In this document: positions 23,956 through 33,042 of the stretch, in pieces
How the letters are laid out: each line of letters begins with the position of its first letter
Numbering within the stretch: position 1 is the first letter of the stretch
From: Enterococcus sp.
GTDB taxonomy: Bacteria > Bacillota > Bacilli > Lactobacillales > Enterococcaceae
Reading direction: 5' to 3'
Length of the DNA: 35,188 nucleotides
NCBI RefSeq assembly: GCF_022711995.1
Contig: NZ_JALAHI010000101.1
Location: 1 to 35,188, forward strand
Notes under the pieces: model-generated
Databases searched by the model: none
Seen by the model: the letters and a program-made list of their open reading frames with translations, nothing else
What the model was told of the DNA's origin: nothing
Position numbers and translations under genes: made by a program

Positions 23956-25935
23956 TTGACAACAAACAAATTACCACGATGGATCTGGTACGCTGGCGAT
24001 TTTGAAATTCGCCAAGGACTTTTGCAAAATTTTTCTAGAGAAGAACGGGGGTACGATTGGCCGGCGTATTGGTATATCGACGACTGTCACAAAAACGTGA
24101 AATTTAAACGCGAGTATGATTTACAAGTTCCCACCACATTTGTCGTACATGCAACGGGAATTGGATTTGTCGAAGTAAATGAAGTGAAATATCCTTTTGG
24201 ACAAGAAGTCACGTGCCAACCAGGATTCAACAAAATCAGGGTAAACGTAGGAAATCCCAACGGTTTGCCAGCCATCTATATTGAAGGAGAAATAATCAAG
24301 AGTGATGAAGGCTGGTATTGCAGTAACTTTGTTGAAGAAGCTCCCGTTGGCTGGAGCAATCTTTATATGAAGAAAGAGCAAGACCCTAATAAAGTTTATT
24401 ATGAAACAGAAACTTGTCTACCTATTTCGAAGGTGTCGGTTGCAGGCGGCACGTTACTTGATTACGGACGGGCGATCTTTGGATCGTTAGCAATCCCTAA
24501 ATTGTTGACTGAGGAACCCATTACTATCTGCTATGGAGAGTCTGAGTCAGAGGCTCGCGATAGTCAAATGTGCTATTACAAGCAGGAAAATGTAAGAAAA
24601 GAAACGAACATTCGCAAACGTGCCTTTCGTTATCTTTTCATCCCTAATGTAGCTCCAGAAGCGATTGAAATTTATGCGCTGCATGAATATCTTCCGTTAA
24701 ACAATCAAGCAATCTTTGTTTCAGATGATTCTGTCATGAATCGAATATGGGATATATCTGTAGAAACTTTTACATTATGCAGCGGCCTTTTCTTTATTGA
24801 TGGGATCAAACGTGATCGCTGGATATGGTCAGGTGATGCTTATCAAAGTTATTTTATCAATCAGTACCTATTCTTTGATGAAGACATCAATAAGCGGACC
24901 ATTATGGCACTCCGAGGGCAAAATGAAGTCAAACAGCATATGAACACCATCGTTGACTATTCCATACTATGGATCATAGGCATCGAAAATCACTATATGA
25001 TGTCTGGAGATATCCTTTTCCTTGAACAAGTTTATTCGAAAATGGTGACCATGATGGATTATCTTGAAAAACAAACCAACGAGTTAGGATTCATTTATGG
25101 TCGTGAAAAAGACTGGATATTTATTGACTGGTCTGAAATGGATAAAGAAGGAACTTTAGCAGCTGAACAAGTTCTTTTATTAAAAGCGTATAAGGCAATG
25201 ACCGTTTGTGGCTCGATTTTGAATCAGAATATTGATCACTATCTGTCGCGATATGAGCAGTTGAAAGCTAATTTGATGAGCTATTTCTGGGATGAAGAAA
25301 AAGGCGCATTTATTGATTCTTATGTCTCTGGAAAGAGAAATGTGACCCGTCATGCAAATATTTTTGCAGTCTTATTCGACTTTGTCGATGAAGAAAAGAA
25401 GCAGCAGATTTTGAAAAATGTATTGCTTAATGAGAACGTCACGCAAATCACTACGCCTTATTTCAAATTTTTTGAACAGGATGCCCTTTGTAAATTAGGG
25501 CAAACTGGACAAGTCCACGAGATTATTCTTGATTATTGGGGCGGAATGGTGGAACAAGAGGCAGTTACTTTCTGGGAAGAGTATGTACCTGGAGAAAGTG
25601 GCGAAGCTATTTATGAAATGTATGGGGATCCTTTTGGAAAGAGCCTGTGCCATGCCTGGGGAGCTAGCCCTATCTATTTGCTCGGTCGCTATTTCGCAGG
25701 AATTCAACCTATTCGTCCAGGATATGAAACATTTCTAGTCGATCCTAAGCTGGATTCTTTCAATCAATTGTCCTGCACTTTTCCAATCAAAGGTGGTTGT
25801 GTAAAAATTGAGAAGACTGATACCCACTTAGTCATTTGTACAGATCGAGAGGGCGGCATCTTACGAATGAATGGAAAAGAGCAACCATTATTTGCCAATC
25901 AAGCCATCAGCGTTGAAATCGCAGCAAAGGTCTAA
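23956..25935 (+). CDS. GH78-type alpha-L-rhamnosidase, full-length form
   Basis: 659 residues, no signal peptide, so intracellular. Two N-terminal beta domains (about 1-260), an (alpha/alpha)6 barrel with DGIKRDRWIWSGD (Asp282, Asp287, Asp294) corresponding to the GH78 acid motif, TFWE (Glu541) as likely general base, SLCHAWGASPIYLLGR, and a C-terminal beta-sandwich (about 580-659, starting IQPIRPGYETFLVDP). It shares these motifs with the 542-residue enzyme of cassette 1 but little else. The start is a TTG at 23956, 10 nt after AAGGA; the ATG at 23946 is in another frame that closes after 19 codons. It probably removes alpha-L-rhamnose from imported plant glycosides. A related GH78-like specificity is possible, as the usual cysteine after the first Asp is Gly. 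Confidence 0.83.
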   Translation: MTTNKLPRWIWYAGDFEIRQGLLQNFSREERGYDWPAYWYIDDCHKNVKFKREYDLQVPTTFVVHATGIGFVEVNEVKYPFGQEVTCQPGFNKIRVNVGNPNGLPAIYIEGEIIKSDEGWYCSNFVEEAPVGWSNLYMKKEQDPNKVYYETETCLPISKVSVAGGTLLDYGRAIFGSLAIPKLLTEEPITICYGESESEARDSQMCYYKQENVRKETNIRKRAFRYLFIPNVAPEAIEIYALHEYLPLNNQAIFVSDDSVMNRIWDISVETFTLCSGLFFIDGIKRDRWIWSGDAYQSYFINQYLFFDEDINKRTIMALRGQNEVKQHMNTIVDYSILWIIGIENHYMMSGDILFLEQVYSKMVTMMDYLEKQTNELGFIYGREKDWIFIDWSEMDKEGTLAAEQVLLLKAYKAMTVCGSILNQNIDHYLSRYEQLKANLMSYFWDEEKGAFIDSYVSGKRNVTRHANIFAVLFDFVDEEKKQQILKNVLLNENVTQITTPYFKFFEQDALCKLGQTGQVHEIILDYWGGMVEQEAVTFWEEYVPGESGEAIYEMYGDPFGKSLCHAWGASPIYLLGRYFAGIQPIRPGYETFLVDPKLDSFNQLSCTFPIKGGCVKIEKTDTHLVICTDREGGILRMNGKEQPLFANQAISVEIAAKV

Positions 25936-25965
25936 ACCGGACTTTTGAAAGAAAAGGAGAAAATA

Positions 25966-27306
25966 ATGAGTAATGATCAGTTGAAAGTATCTGAAAAATT
26001 CGGATTTGCCTTAACGAATCTTGGAAACATTCCTATTATGACACTATTGAACACCTATTTGTTAATTTTCTATACGGATGTCATCGGTGTTGATCCAGCT
26101 GTTGTAGGGGGACTGTTCCTCGTTTCCAGACTTTTAGATGGAGTCAGTGATCCGCTCATTGGCTTTGTGATTGATCGTTTTCCAAAAACAAAAATAGGAA
26201 AATACAAACCAGTGTTGATTTTAGGGGTCATCATTTGTTGTTTGAACTATTTACTTGTCTGGTTCTCGCCATTCCTATTTCCAGCTCAAAAAATCATCGC
26301 TATCAGCGTCTCGTACATCTTGTTAGGAGTAACTTTTGATTTCATGGATATTCCTTTGAATAGCTTGATTCCTGTATTAACGAAAGATGAAGATGAACGG
26401 AATCAGCTATCCTCGATCAAAGGAATTTCATATACAGTGGGGCCGGCTATATTAAATGTAGCTGCACCGTTAGCAATCGCTGCTTTTGCCACACCTTTGA
26501 ATGGCTATCTTTTACTGATTGTAGGAACGGTACTTGTTGTTCTGTTTTTTACGATCATAGGAACGTTGTTGGTGAAGGAAAGAGGAACAGAGGCTGCCTA
26601 CTTAACGAAACCAGTAAAAGAAAAATACACAATGAAGGATGCTTTACGAGTGTTCAAGCTTCGTCCGGTTGTTTCTTTGTTTCTAGCCATGCTGTTTATT
26701 ACAGCAGCGACGAATATTTTCAACGGTTCACTGCTATATTATCTCCACTACATTATTCAAAGCCCTAAATTGTTGAGTGTAGCAAGTTTTGCAGGAATGA
26801 TGGGCGCATTAGCAGCAGGACTTTTGGTTCCTAGACTGTCACAACGGTATGGAAAAAAACGACTGTATATAATGGGGTTAATCCTGCTATCATTAAGTAT
26901 GCTTGTTTTTTTGGTAATCGATCATCATACCGTTGTGTTCGTACTATGTTATTGCGGGGTACAATTTTCATTAGGATTAACGAATACACTTCAATACAGT
27001 ATTTCCGCAGATAATGTCGATACCATAAGAAACGAACTAGACATAGAAGCGACAGCGTTGGTTGCTTCTCTTACTTCATTGATTATGAAATTCGCAATGG
27101 CTGTAGGGGGTGCTGTTCCGGGATTTGTTTTAAGTTTTACTGGTTACGTAGCAAATCAATCACAGACAAGCACAGCAGAAAAAGGCATCTTACTGGTAAC
27201 TTTCGTTATTCCTCTCTTGTTATATTTAGTGACGATTGCTGTCTTTAGTAGCGGATTTAAAAGCAAAAAAATTAAAAATCTTCCTGTGCAAAAACGAGAA
27301 ACATGA
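25966..27306 (+). CDS. GPH-family (MelB-like) sugar:cation symporter, cassette 2
   Basis: 446 residues with about 12 membrane helices. GPH hallmarks: LNTYLLIFYTDVIGVDPAVVGG at helix 1, the SRLLDGVSDPLIGFVIDRF loop with acidic residues, KIGKYKPVLILG, and the DIPLNSLIPVLTKDEDERNQLSS segment. The ATG at 25966 follows AAGGAG; an in-frame TTG at 25945 lies before that site and is rejected. It belongs to a different GPH branch from the cassette 1 symporter. Together with the MFS protein it gives the operon two transporters, perhaps one for glycoside uptake and one for rhamnose or aglycone. Confidence 0.87.
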   Translation: MSNDQLKVSEKFGFALTNLGNIPIMTLLNTYLLIFYTDVIGVDPAVVGGLFLVSRLLDGVSDPLIGFVIDRFPKTKIGKYKPVLILGVIICCLNYLLVWFSPFLFPAQKIIAISVSYILLGVTFDFMDIPLNSLIPVLTKDEDERNQLSSIKGISYTVGPAILNVAAPLAIAAFATPLNGYLLLIVGTVLVVLFFTIIGTLLVKERGTEAAYLTKPVKEKYTMKDALRVFKLRPVVSLFLAMLFITAATNIFNGSLLYYLHYIIQSPKLLSVASFAGMMGALAAGLLVPRLSQRYGKKRLYIMGLILLSLSMLVFLVIDHHTVVFVLCYCGVQFSLGLTNTLQYSISADNVDTIRNELDIEATALVASLTSLIMKFAMAVGGAVPGFVLSFTGYVANQSQTSTAEKGILLVTFVIPLLLYLVTIAVFSSGFKSKKIKNLPVQKRET

Positions 27307-27369
27307 AAAAACTAGTTGGCTACTAAGTAGGAAGTAACGTTATTCAGCAAGTAACTTAAACTAAAAAAG

Positions 27370-27415
27370 AATCTATCCTGAGGCGAAAGTTGCTCGTCTC
27401 AAGATAGATTTTTCT
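27370..27415. terminator. Bidirectional terminator after cassette 2
   Basis: AATCTATC (27370-27377) pairs with GATAGATT (27403-27410), with further TGAG.CG/CG.CTCA pairing inside. T-run on the plus strand after 27410 and A-run before 27370 for the minus-strand PHP gene. Confidence 0.85.
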
Positions 27416-27460
27416 GTTATTGCTGTATCCTTGATTTTTGTCCGAATTAGATAGTTTGCC

Positions 27461-28249
27461 TTACGCTTCTGGCAAATCTGCCATGTATCTTTCAGTTCCT
27501 TGAAAGACTGCGAGTTGTTCTACACCGAAGGAGCTCAGCATCTGGCTCATTTCAGTAAATAGTAAACGGTAATCGCTGGCTTTATGGGCATCAGAGCCTA
27601 ATGTAAACAGTTTGCCCCCCACGCTTTGGTAGAGTGGTATGGCATAGGCATAAAGCGAGGCGTTTTGATAAGGGCCAAAACTTTTGGCATTGACTTCAAA
27701 GGCTAATTCGCGGGCGACGACCTTTTTGAAAATGTCAGTGAGTTCTTTTTCAAAATGCTGTGCAAGTTCTTCTGCTGTAAAGTCGAAGCGTCGCAAGCCG
27801 TAGTCAAAATGAGTCAGAATATGACCGTCAGGAAATGTATCCAGAACCGTTGCCATTTGCTCAAAGTAAGCTTTGGCTACAGTGAACTTGTCTTTATGCA
27901 CTACCGCATCATCCATATAATCAAAGGTACCGTTCTGATGGATGCTGACTAATTTCAGGTCGTAAGGATGGTGGGCTAGATAGTCGCAAATTTGGGTTTC
28001 TTGTCCTGGGACGACACCGATTTCGATCCCTTTCAAAAGTTTGGTAGCTGTTTTTGCTTGCAGTGTGTGATGGCATTGCTGGAGTTGCTCGTAATCAGGG
28101 ATGTCGTCACGATAATTTGAATACGGATTCTTAAGATCGAAGTGGTCGGTGGCCACAAAAAATTCCGGCTGAAATGCTAAGTAGTTCTCGAAGCGTTCTT
28201 CTGAATCAAAGGATAAAAAAGTATGCAAATGCTGATCGTAGTAATTCAT
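27461..28249 (-). CDS. PHP-domain phosphatase (histidinol-phosphatase HisK-like)
   Basis: 262 residues. The metal-binding PHP signatures are all present: QHLHT at the N-terminus, FVATDHFD, the GIEIG glutamate, SIHQ, ILTHFDYGLRRF and a C-terminal GSDAHKASDYR. This arrangement matches the HisK/YtvP group of histidinol-phosphatases; several family members act on other small phosphates. No other his gene is present, so the substrate is open, and a sugar-phosphate role near this island is conceivable. The ATG at 28249 lies 5 nt after GGGGG; an in-frame start at 28270 would precede that site. It is divergent from the AraC gene at 28388. Confidence 0.83.
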   Translation of the reverse strand: MNYYDQHLHTFLSFDSEERFENYLAFQPEFFVATDHFDLKNPYSNYRDDIPDYEQLQQCHHTLQAKTATKLLKGIEIGVVPGQETQICDYLAHHPYDLKLVSIHQNGTFDYMDDAVVHKDKFTVAKAYFEQMATVLDTFPDGHILTHFDYGLRRFDFTAEELAQHFEKELTDIFKKVVARELAFEVNAKSFGPYQNASLYAYAIPLYQSVGGKLFTLGSDAHKASDYRLLFTEMSQMLSSFGVEQLAVFQGTERYMADLPEA

Positions 28250-28347
28250 AATAACCCCCTTTTCGTACAAGATACCACAAAAAAGCGTGGAGCGACGATT
28301 TTTTTATAAAAAATCAGAAAAGCGTTTCGGACCAAAATTCTTTGTTC

Positions 28348-28353
28348 TATAAT
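28348..28353 (+). promoter_or_regulatory. -10 box of the third AraC gene
   Basis: Perfect TATAAT with only TTTCGG (28325-28330) at -35 spacing. Transcript start would be near 28360, 28 bp before the ATG. Confidence 0.5.
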
Positions 28354-28387
28354 GGAATAGAATGGAAGCAAAGGAGAAAATAGCACT

Positions 28388-29251
28388 ATGAGTATGTATC
28401 TTGAGATTCCAGAATTTGAAAGCGATTTTCGGTTTCGGACATTCCTTAACGATGGGTTGACGATCGTGTATCCCCATGTGCACAAAGAAATCGAGCTGAT
28501 TTATGCGAAGCGAGGAAAAGTCAATATTGGGGTAGCAGATGAAATCATTGAGTTGGAAGAAGGGGAGCTGTACATTTTTGCCAGTGGCCAGCCACATTAT
28601 TTTTTGGCTTCTCCAGAAAGTGAACGCTATGTCTATCAATTTGATTTTACGATGTTTGATGAGACTCTCCTGCGAGAAAAGGAACTTTCTCTAAAGACCC
28701 TTTTTGATGAAGGGGAGCCTCACAGTAAGCATTGGCCGGCTAGCTTCACAGAGAAAATCAAGGGCTTATTGATCGAACTCTACCAGTTAGAAGAAGAACA
28801 AGTAGCTGGCAAGCGTTATTTGACGATGGGGTTTTTGTATCAGTTGATCGGTGAATGTTACCAAGGGTTGCCGCAACGTATTAAGAAGATTGCTCCTTTG
28901 AAACGTTCTGCGGCCCAGTACAAAGAAACGTTGCAGCGACTGGATGAGGTCTTTGAATACATTGAATCCCACTATCAAGACGTCTTGACGATGGAAGAAA
29001 CGGCGAAGCATGTTGGTTTCAGTCCGCATTATTTCACGCGTTTTTTTAAAACAAATACGGGAAAAACGTTCATGCAGTTTTTGACGGAGTACCGCATCAA
29101 TCAAGCAAAGTTTGTTTTAGCAAACGAAAAACTTCCAATGGCGGAAGTGGCGGAAAAAGCTGGTTTTGCCAGTGTCAAAACCTTTCACCATGTGTTCAAG
29201 GAAGTGGTTGGACAGTCCCCTTTGCAATATCAGAAGCAATTGAATACTTGA
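28388..29251 (+). CDS. AraC-family regulator upstream of the oxidative operon
   Basis: 287 residues. The N-terminal cupin (about 20-95) has VYPHVHKEIELIYAKRG and a GELYIFASGQPHYF strand pair; the C-terminal AraC domain has ETAKHVGFSPHYFTRFFKTN and AEKAGFASVKTFHHVFKEV. It belongs to a different AraC subgroup from the two rhamnoside regulators. It ends at a terminator, 246 bp before the operon at 29498, whose promoter has a perfect -10 but no -35, so this protein is the obvious candidate activator. AAGGAG lies 11 nt before the ATG, a long spacing. Confidence 0.87.
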   Translation: MSMYLEIPEFESDFRFRTFLNDGLTIVYPHVHKEIELIYAKRGKVNIGVADEIIELEEGELYIFASGQPHYFLASPESERYVYQFDFTMFDETLLREKELSLKTLFDEGEPHSKHWPASFTEKIKGLLIELYQLEEEQVAGKRYLTMGFLYQLIGECYQGLPQRIKKIAPLKRSAAQYKETLQRLDEVFEYIESHYQDVLTMEETAKHVGFSPHYFTRFFKTNTGKTFMQFLTEYRINQAKFVLANEKLPMAEVAEKAGFASVKTFHHVFKEVVGQSPLQYQKQLNT

Positions 29252-29281
29252 TGAAAGCTGTCTTCAACCAATCAGCTGTCT

Positions 29282-29344
29282 CACCCGAACGTTGGTTCAT
29301 TCGCTGTTTTTCAGCGGTTGTTCCGTGTCTGTTCGGGTGTTTTT
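29282..29344 (+). terminator. Terminator after the third AraC gene
   Basis: CACCCGAAC (29282-29290) pairs with GTTCGGGTG (29331-29339) followed by TTTTT; a second hairpin CGCTG/CAGCG (29302-29306, 29312-29316) sits inside. Confidence 0.85.
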
Positions 29345-29451
29345 AGTGTCTCGTAAAAAACGTCAGGGAGGTTTTTTAGTGAGAGTTCCATAAGATAAAT
29401 TTCGGGAATTTTTTAAGAGGAATTTGGGAAGAACCTGTCGAACCGTTTCGC

Positions 29452-29457
29452 TATAAT
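29452..29457 (+). promoter_or_regulatory. -10 box of the oxidative operon
   Basis: Perfect TATAAT without any -35-like hexamer at 16-18 bp. CGAA-CCGT-TTCG (29439-29450) directly upstream is a small inverted repeat that could belong to an activator site. Confidence 0.55.
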
Positions 29458-29472
29458 AAATGAGTAGAAAAT

Positions 29473-29486
29473 AATAAGCGTTTTCA
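29473..29486 (+). promoter_or_regulatory. cre-like site before the oxidative operon
   Basis: AATAAGCGTTTTCA matches TGWAARCGYTWWCA at 12 of 14 positions; only the first two bases deviate. It lies between the -10 box and the ribosome binding site, a position suited to CcpA repression. Confidence 0.55.
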
Positions 29487-29497
29487 GGAGGAAAGAG

Positions 29498-30571
29498 ATG
29501 ACAGTAAGAATTGGAATCATTGGTTGTGGCGGGATTGCTAATGGCAAACACATGCCGGCATTATCACAAGTGAAAGAAGCGGAAATGGTTGCATTTTGTG
29601 ATCTGATCGTCGAACGAGCAGTGGAAGCTAAAACAGCTTTCGGTACAGAAGATGCCCAAGTATTCAGCGATTATAAAGAAATGTTGGCTCAAGCTGATTT
29701 AGATGTCGTACATGTTTGTACACCGAATGCTTCTCATGCGGAATTGTCAATTGCGGCACTGGTAGCGGATTGCCATGTGATGTGTGAAAAACCAATGGCA
29801 AAAACCACCGAAGAAGCACAAGCAATGATCGAAGCAGCCAATCGCACTGGGAAGAAGCTGACGATTGGTTATCAAAATCGTTTTAGAAAAGATTCTCGTT
29901 ACTTGCATGAAGTTTGTGAGGAAGGCCAATTAGGGAATATCTATTTTGGGAAAGCCCACGCCATCCGTCGTCGGGCAGTACCAACTTGGGGTGTTTTTCT
30001 AGATGAAGAAGCACAAGGCGGCGGCCCATTGATCGACATCGGTACCCATGCACTTGATTTAACGTTGTGGATGATGAATAACTATCAGCCTAAATTTGTG
30101 GTTGGAAAAGCGTACCATGAATTATCTCAGACCAAGAATGCGGCGAATGCGTGGGGATCATGGGATCCAGAGAAATTTTCCGTGGAAGATTCGGCGTTTG
30201 GATTTGTAGTCATGGAAAATGGCGCAACGATTTTCTTGGAAGCTAGCTGGGCGTTGAACAGCTTAGACGTCAAAGAAGCAAAAACGACATTGATGGGTAG
30301 CAAAGCTGGGGCGGATATGAACAACGGTTTAACCATCAATGGCGAAGATCATAGTTTGTTGTATGAAAAAAATATTGAGTTGGAAACTGGCGGGGTCGAC
30401 TTCTATGAAGGAGCTGGAGAAACACCTGAAATTTTAGAGGCCCAATCATGGATCAGTGCCATCATCAATGACACAGAACCTGTGGTCAAGCCGGAAGAAG
30501 CAATGGTTGTGACTGAAATCTTAGAAGCGATCTACAAATCATCCAAAACTGGCGAACCAGTCTATCTCTAA
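29498..30571 (+). CDS. Gfo/Idh/MocA-family oxidoreductase 1
   Basis: 357 residues. An NAD(P)-dependent dehydrogenase or oxidoreductase of the glucose-fructose oxidoreductase/inositol dehydrogenase group. Rossmann motif GIIGCGGIA at residues 6-14, the conserved CEKP (Lys98), and the catalytic block GGGPLIDIGTHALDL with Asp180 and His184. The segment AIRRRAVPTWGVF before it is typical of members acting on glycosides or cyclic polyols. It is the first gene of the operon, with AGGAGG ahead of the ATG. It probably oxidises a ring hydroxyl to a ketone or runs the reverse reduction; the substrate is unknown. Confidence 0.85.
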   Translation: MTVRIGIIGCGGIANGKHMPALSQVKEAEMVAFCDLIVERAVEAKTAFGTEDAQVFSDYKEMLAQADLDVVHVCTPNASHAELSIAALVADCHVMCEKPMAKTTEEAQAMIEAANRTGKKLTIGYQNRFRKDSRYLHEVCEEGQLGNIYFGKAHAIRRRAVPTWGVFLDEEAQGGGPLIDIGTHALDLTLWMMNNYQPKFVVGKAYHELSQTKNAANAWGSWDPEKFSVEDSAFGFVVMENGATIFLEASWALNSLDVKEAKTTLMGSKAGADMNNGLTINGEDHSLLYEKNIELETGGVDFYEGAGETPEILEAQSWISAIINDTEPVVKPEEAMVVTEILEAIYKSSKTGEPVYL

Positions 30572-30596
30572 ACAAACGCTAAAAAGGAGCAGAACA

Positions 30597-31346
30597 ATGA
30601 AACCAAAAATCGGATTACAGCTATGGAGCATCCAAGAAGCGTGTCGCGAAGACTTTTTTCAAGCTCTTGAAAAAGTGAAAAAAAGCGGCTATGACGGAGT
30701 AGAATTTGCTGGTTACTATGGTCATTCTGCAACAGAAGTCGCTCAGGCATTAAAAGAAAATGGTCTTGAAGCAGCAGCTTCGCATGTGCCTTTTGAAGCA
30801 TTGCGCGACCACTTCGAGGAAACAGTGGCTTTTGAAAAAGCCATTGGCAATCACCGTTTGGTCGTTCCTTATGCGTCATTCAAAACGTTAGCAGAATGGC
30901 AAAACTTTGCCCGCGAACTTGCAGAAGTTGCTAAGAAAGCCGCAGATCAAGGCTTTGAATGTTATTATCACAATCATGCCCATGAATTTACGGAGATTCC
31001 CGACAAGTCAATGATTGAAGAGTTGTTAGCTGAAAATCCAGCCCTCAAGTTGGAAGCAGATCTTTATTGGATCGCTTATTCGGGTACCGATGTGTTGTCT
31101 TGGCTGACGGAACATCAAGAGGCGGTTGGTCTTTTGCATATCAAGGACATGCAGGAAGAACCGAAAGAAAGCACAGAAATCGGCAGTGGCGTTTTGCCCA
31201 TCAAGGACTATGTGGCTGTTGCCAAACAATTCCAATTGCCTTGGCTGATCGTAGAACAAGAGGCTTTTCAGGAATACGCACCGCTAGAAGCGACTGCCAT
31301 TGATTATTTGCAATTAAAAGCTATTGTTGAGGAGGTTTACCAATGA
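30597..31346 (+). CDS. Sugar phosphate isomerase/epimerase-like TIM barrel 1
   Basis: 249 residues of the xylose-isomerase-like (AP_endonuc_2) fold. IGLQLWSIQ at strand 1, [15 protein letters not shown], and probable metal ligands in [25 protein letters not shown] and LIVEQEAF. Such proteins are isomerases, epimerases, IolE-type dehydratases or, in glycoside pathways, lyases acting on keto-sugars. An AAAAAGGAG site precedes the ATG. The ThuA-like gene starts inside its stop codon (ATGA, 31343-31346), so the two are translationally coupled. Confidence 0.82.
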   Translation: MKPKIGLQLWSIQEACREDFFQALEKVKKSGYDGVEFAGYYGHSATEVAQALKENGLEAAASHVPFEALRDHFEETVAFEKAIGNHRLVVPYASFKTLAEWQNFARELAEVAKKAADQGFECYYHNHAHEFTEIPDKSMIEELLAENPALKLEADLYWIAYSGTDVLSWLTEHQEAVGLLHIKDMQEEPKESTEIGSGVLPIKDYVAVAKQFQLPWLIVEQEAFQEYAPLEATAIDYLQLKAIVEEVYQ

Positions 31347-32062
31347 TCCATGTCACTATTTGGAATGAATTTAGACACGAAAAAACAGATGAAACCGTTC
31401 GGGCGATGTATCCAGAAGGAATCCACGGGCAAATCGCTGCCTTTTTGCAAGCCGATGATCTGGAAGTTCGCACGGCTACTTTAGATGAACCTGAACACGG
31501 ATTAACAAACGAAGTATTGGCTGACACCGATGTCCTCGTTTGGTGGGGACACATGGCCCATGATGAGGTACAAGACGAAATCGTTCAGCGAGTGCAGCAG
31601 CGAGTCTTGGAGGGAATGGGATTGATCGTGTTGCATTCTGGTCATTTCTCCAAAATCTTCAAGAAGTTAATGGGAACATCTTGTGATTTGAAATGGCGTG
31701 TGGATGATCAGCATTGCCGAATCTGGAACATCAATCCGAGCCACCCGATCGTAGAAGGTATCGGTGATTTTATTGAACTTGAAAAAGAAGAAATGTATGG
31801 GGAACACTTTGATATTCCAGCACCAGATGAATTGATCTTTGTTAGCTGGTTCCCAGGCGGCGAAGTTTTCCGCAGCGGCTGTACTTTCCGCCGAGGCAAT
31901 GGAAAGATCTTTTACTTCCAGCCGGGGCATGAAACCTTCCCAAGTTATTACAACGAAAAAGTACAAAAAGTGATCAAAAATGCAGCCCGCTGGTGTGCAC
32001 CAACCCAAAATACGTATCCCACCTATGGGCATTATCAAGCCAACGAGGAGGTAGGAAAATGA
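31343..32062 (+). CDS. ThuA-like protein (trehalose utilisation/GATase-like fold)
   Basis: 239 residues. ThuA family signatures are very clear: [29 protein letters not shown] and [13 protein letters not shown]. The fold is a class-I glutamine-amidotransferase-like flavodoxin sandwich, but no catalytic cysteine nucleophile elbow is evident. In rhizobia, thuAB take part in trehalose or maltitol use through 3-keto-disaccharides; the exact reaction of ThuA is not settled. Here it is sandwiched by 4-nt ATGA overlaps between two TIM-barrel genes, so it is probably made in step with both. Confidence 0.85.
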   Translation: MIHVTIWNEFRHEKTDETVRAMYPEGIHGQIAAFLQADDLEVRTATLDEPEHGLTNEVLADTDVLVWWGHMAHDEVQDEIVQRVQQRVLEGMGLIVLHSGHFSKIFKKLMGTSCDLKWRVDDQHCRIWNINPSHPIVEGIGDFIELEKEEMYGEHFDIPAPDELIFVSWFPGGEVFRSGCTFRRGNGKIFYFQPGHETFPSYYNEKVQKVIKNAARWCAPTQNTYPTYGHYQANEEVGK

Positions 32063-33027
32063 AATTAGGAGTATTTACGCCATTATTCAATCATTTATCT
32101 TTTGAAGAAATGATCACAGAAGTTGCAGAAAAAGGATTACAAACTGTTGAGATCGGCACAGGGGGTTCTCCTGGCAATGCTCACTTGGATATCGACAAGT
32201 TGCTTGCTAGTGAAGCAGACCGGAAAGAATATTTAGCTAAATTAGCCGACAAAGGATTAGAAATCTCGGCGTTAAGCTGTCACAACAATCCCATCTCACC
32301 TTTAAAAAATGAAGCGCAGGAAGCAGATGAATTGTTGCGTAAAACCATCAAGTTAGCTAGCTTAATGAATGTTCCTGTCGTCAATGGCTTCTCTGGTGTT
32401 TCCGGGGGAAATGCAACCGACACGCAAGTCAACTGGCCTGTTCTGCCGTGGCCAACGGAATACGATGATAATTATAATTACCAATGGGAACAAAAGCTGA
32501 TTCCTTATTGGAAAGGGATCAACACGGAAGCAGAAGCAGCGGGTGTCAAAATTGGTATTGAACTGCATGGGGGCTTCTTGGCTCATACACCTTATACCAT
32601 GTTAAAACTGCGGGATGCTGCAGGGAAAGCGATTGGTTGTAACCTTGATCCAAGCCATTTGTGGTGGCAAGGGATCGATCCAGTAGCAGCAGTCAAGATT
32701 CTAGGTGAAGCAGATGCGATCCATCATTTTCATGCGAAGGATACGTATCTTGATCAAGACAATATCAATATGCATGGTCTAACAGATATGCAGCCGTACA
32801 GCAATGTCAAAACACGGGCATGGACTTTCCGCTCTGTTGGCTGCGGACATAGCTTGCAGGTTTGGTCAGACATTATTTCCGCATTGCGGATCTATGGCTA
32901 TGATTATGTTTTGAGTATTGAACATGAAGACCCAATCATGTCGATTGATGAAGGATTGACCCGTGCGATCACGAATTTGAAATCGATCATGATCAAAGAA
33001 GAACCATCCGCAATGTGGTGGGTATAA
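32059..33027 (+). CDS. Sugar phosphate isomerase/epimerase-like TIM barrel 2
   Basis: 322 residues, larger than the barrel at 30597. [10 protein letters not shown] at the N-terminus; probable metal ligands in [29 protein letters not shown] and LSIEHEDP, the usual Glu-Asp-His-Glu set of the xylose-isomerase-like superfamily. The set and the size resemble the large subunit of keto-glycoside-processing enzymes such as C-glycoside deglycosidases, but the small DUF6379-type partner of those is absent. The ATG at 32059 overlaps the thuA-like stop (ATGA); AGGAGG precedes it. Confidence 0.82.
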   Translation: MKLGVFTPLFNHLSFEEMITEVAEKGLQTVEIGTGGSPGNAHLDIDKLLASEADRKEYLAKLADKGLEISALSCHNNPISPLKNEAQEADELLRKTIKLASLMNVPVVNGFSGVSGGNATDTQVNWPVLPWPTEYDDNYNYQWEQKLIPYWKGINTEAEAAGVKIGIELHGGFLAHTPYTMLKLRDAAGKAIGCNLDPSHLWWQGIDPVAAVKILGEADAIHHFHAKDTYLDQDNINMHGLTDMQPYSNVKTRAWTFRSVGCGHSLQVWSDIISALRIYGYDYVLSIEHEDPIMSIDEGLTRAITNLKSIMIKEEPSAMWWV

Positions 33028-33042
33028 CGAGGAGTATTGAAG

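Noticed and set aside
31667-32038. A 123-codon minus-strand frame opposite the ThuA-like gene
   Set aside because: The plus-strand gene has strong family motifs and coupled starts; the opposite frame has no start signal and a random-looking composition.
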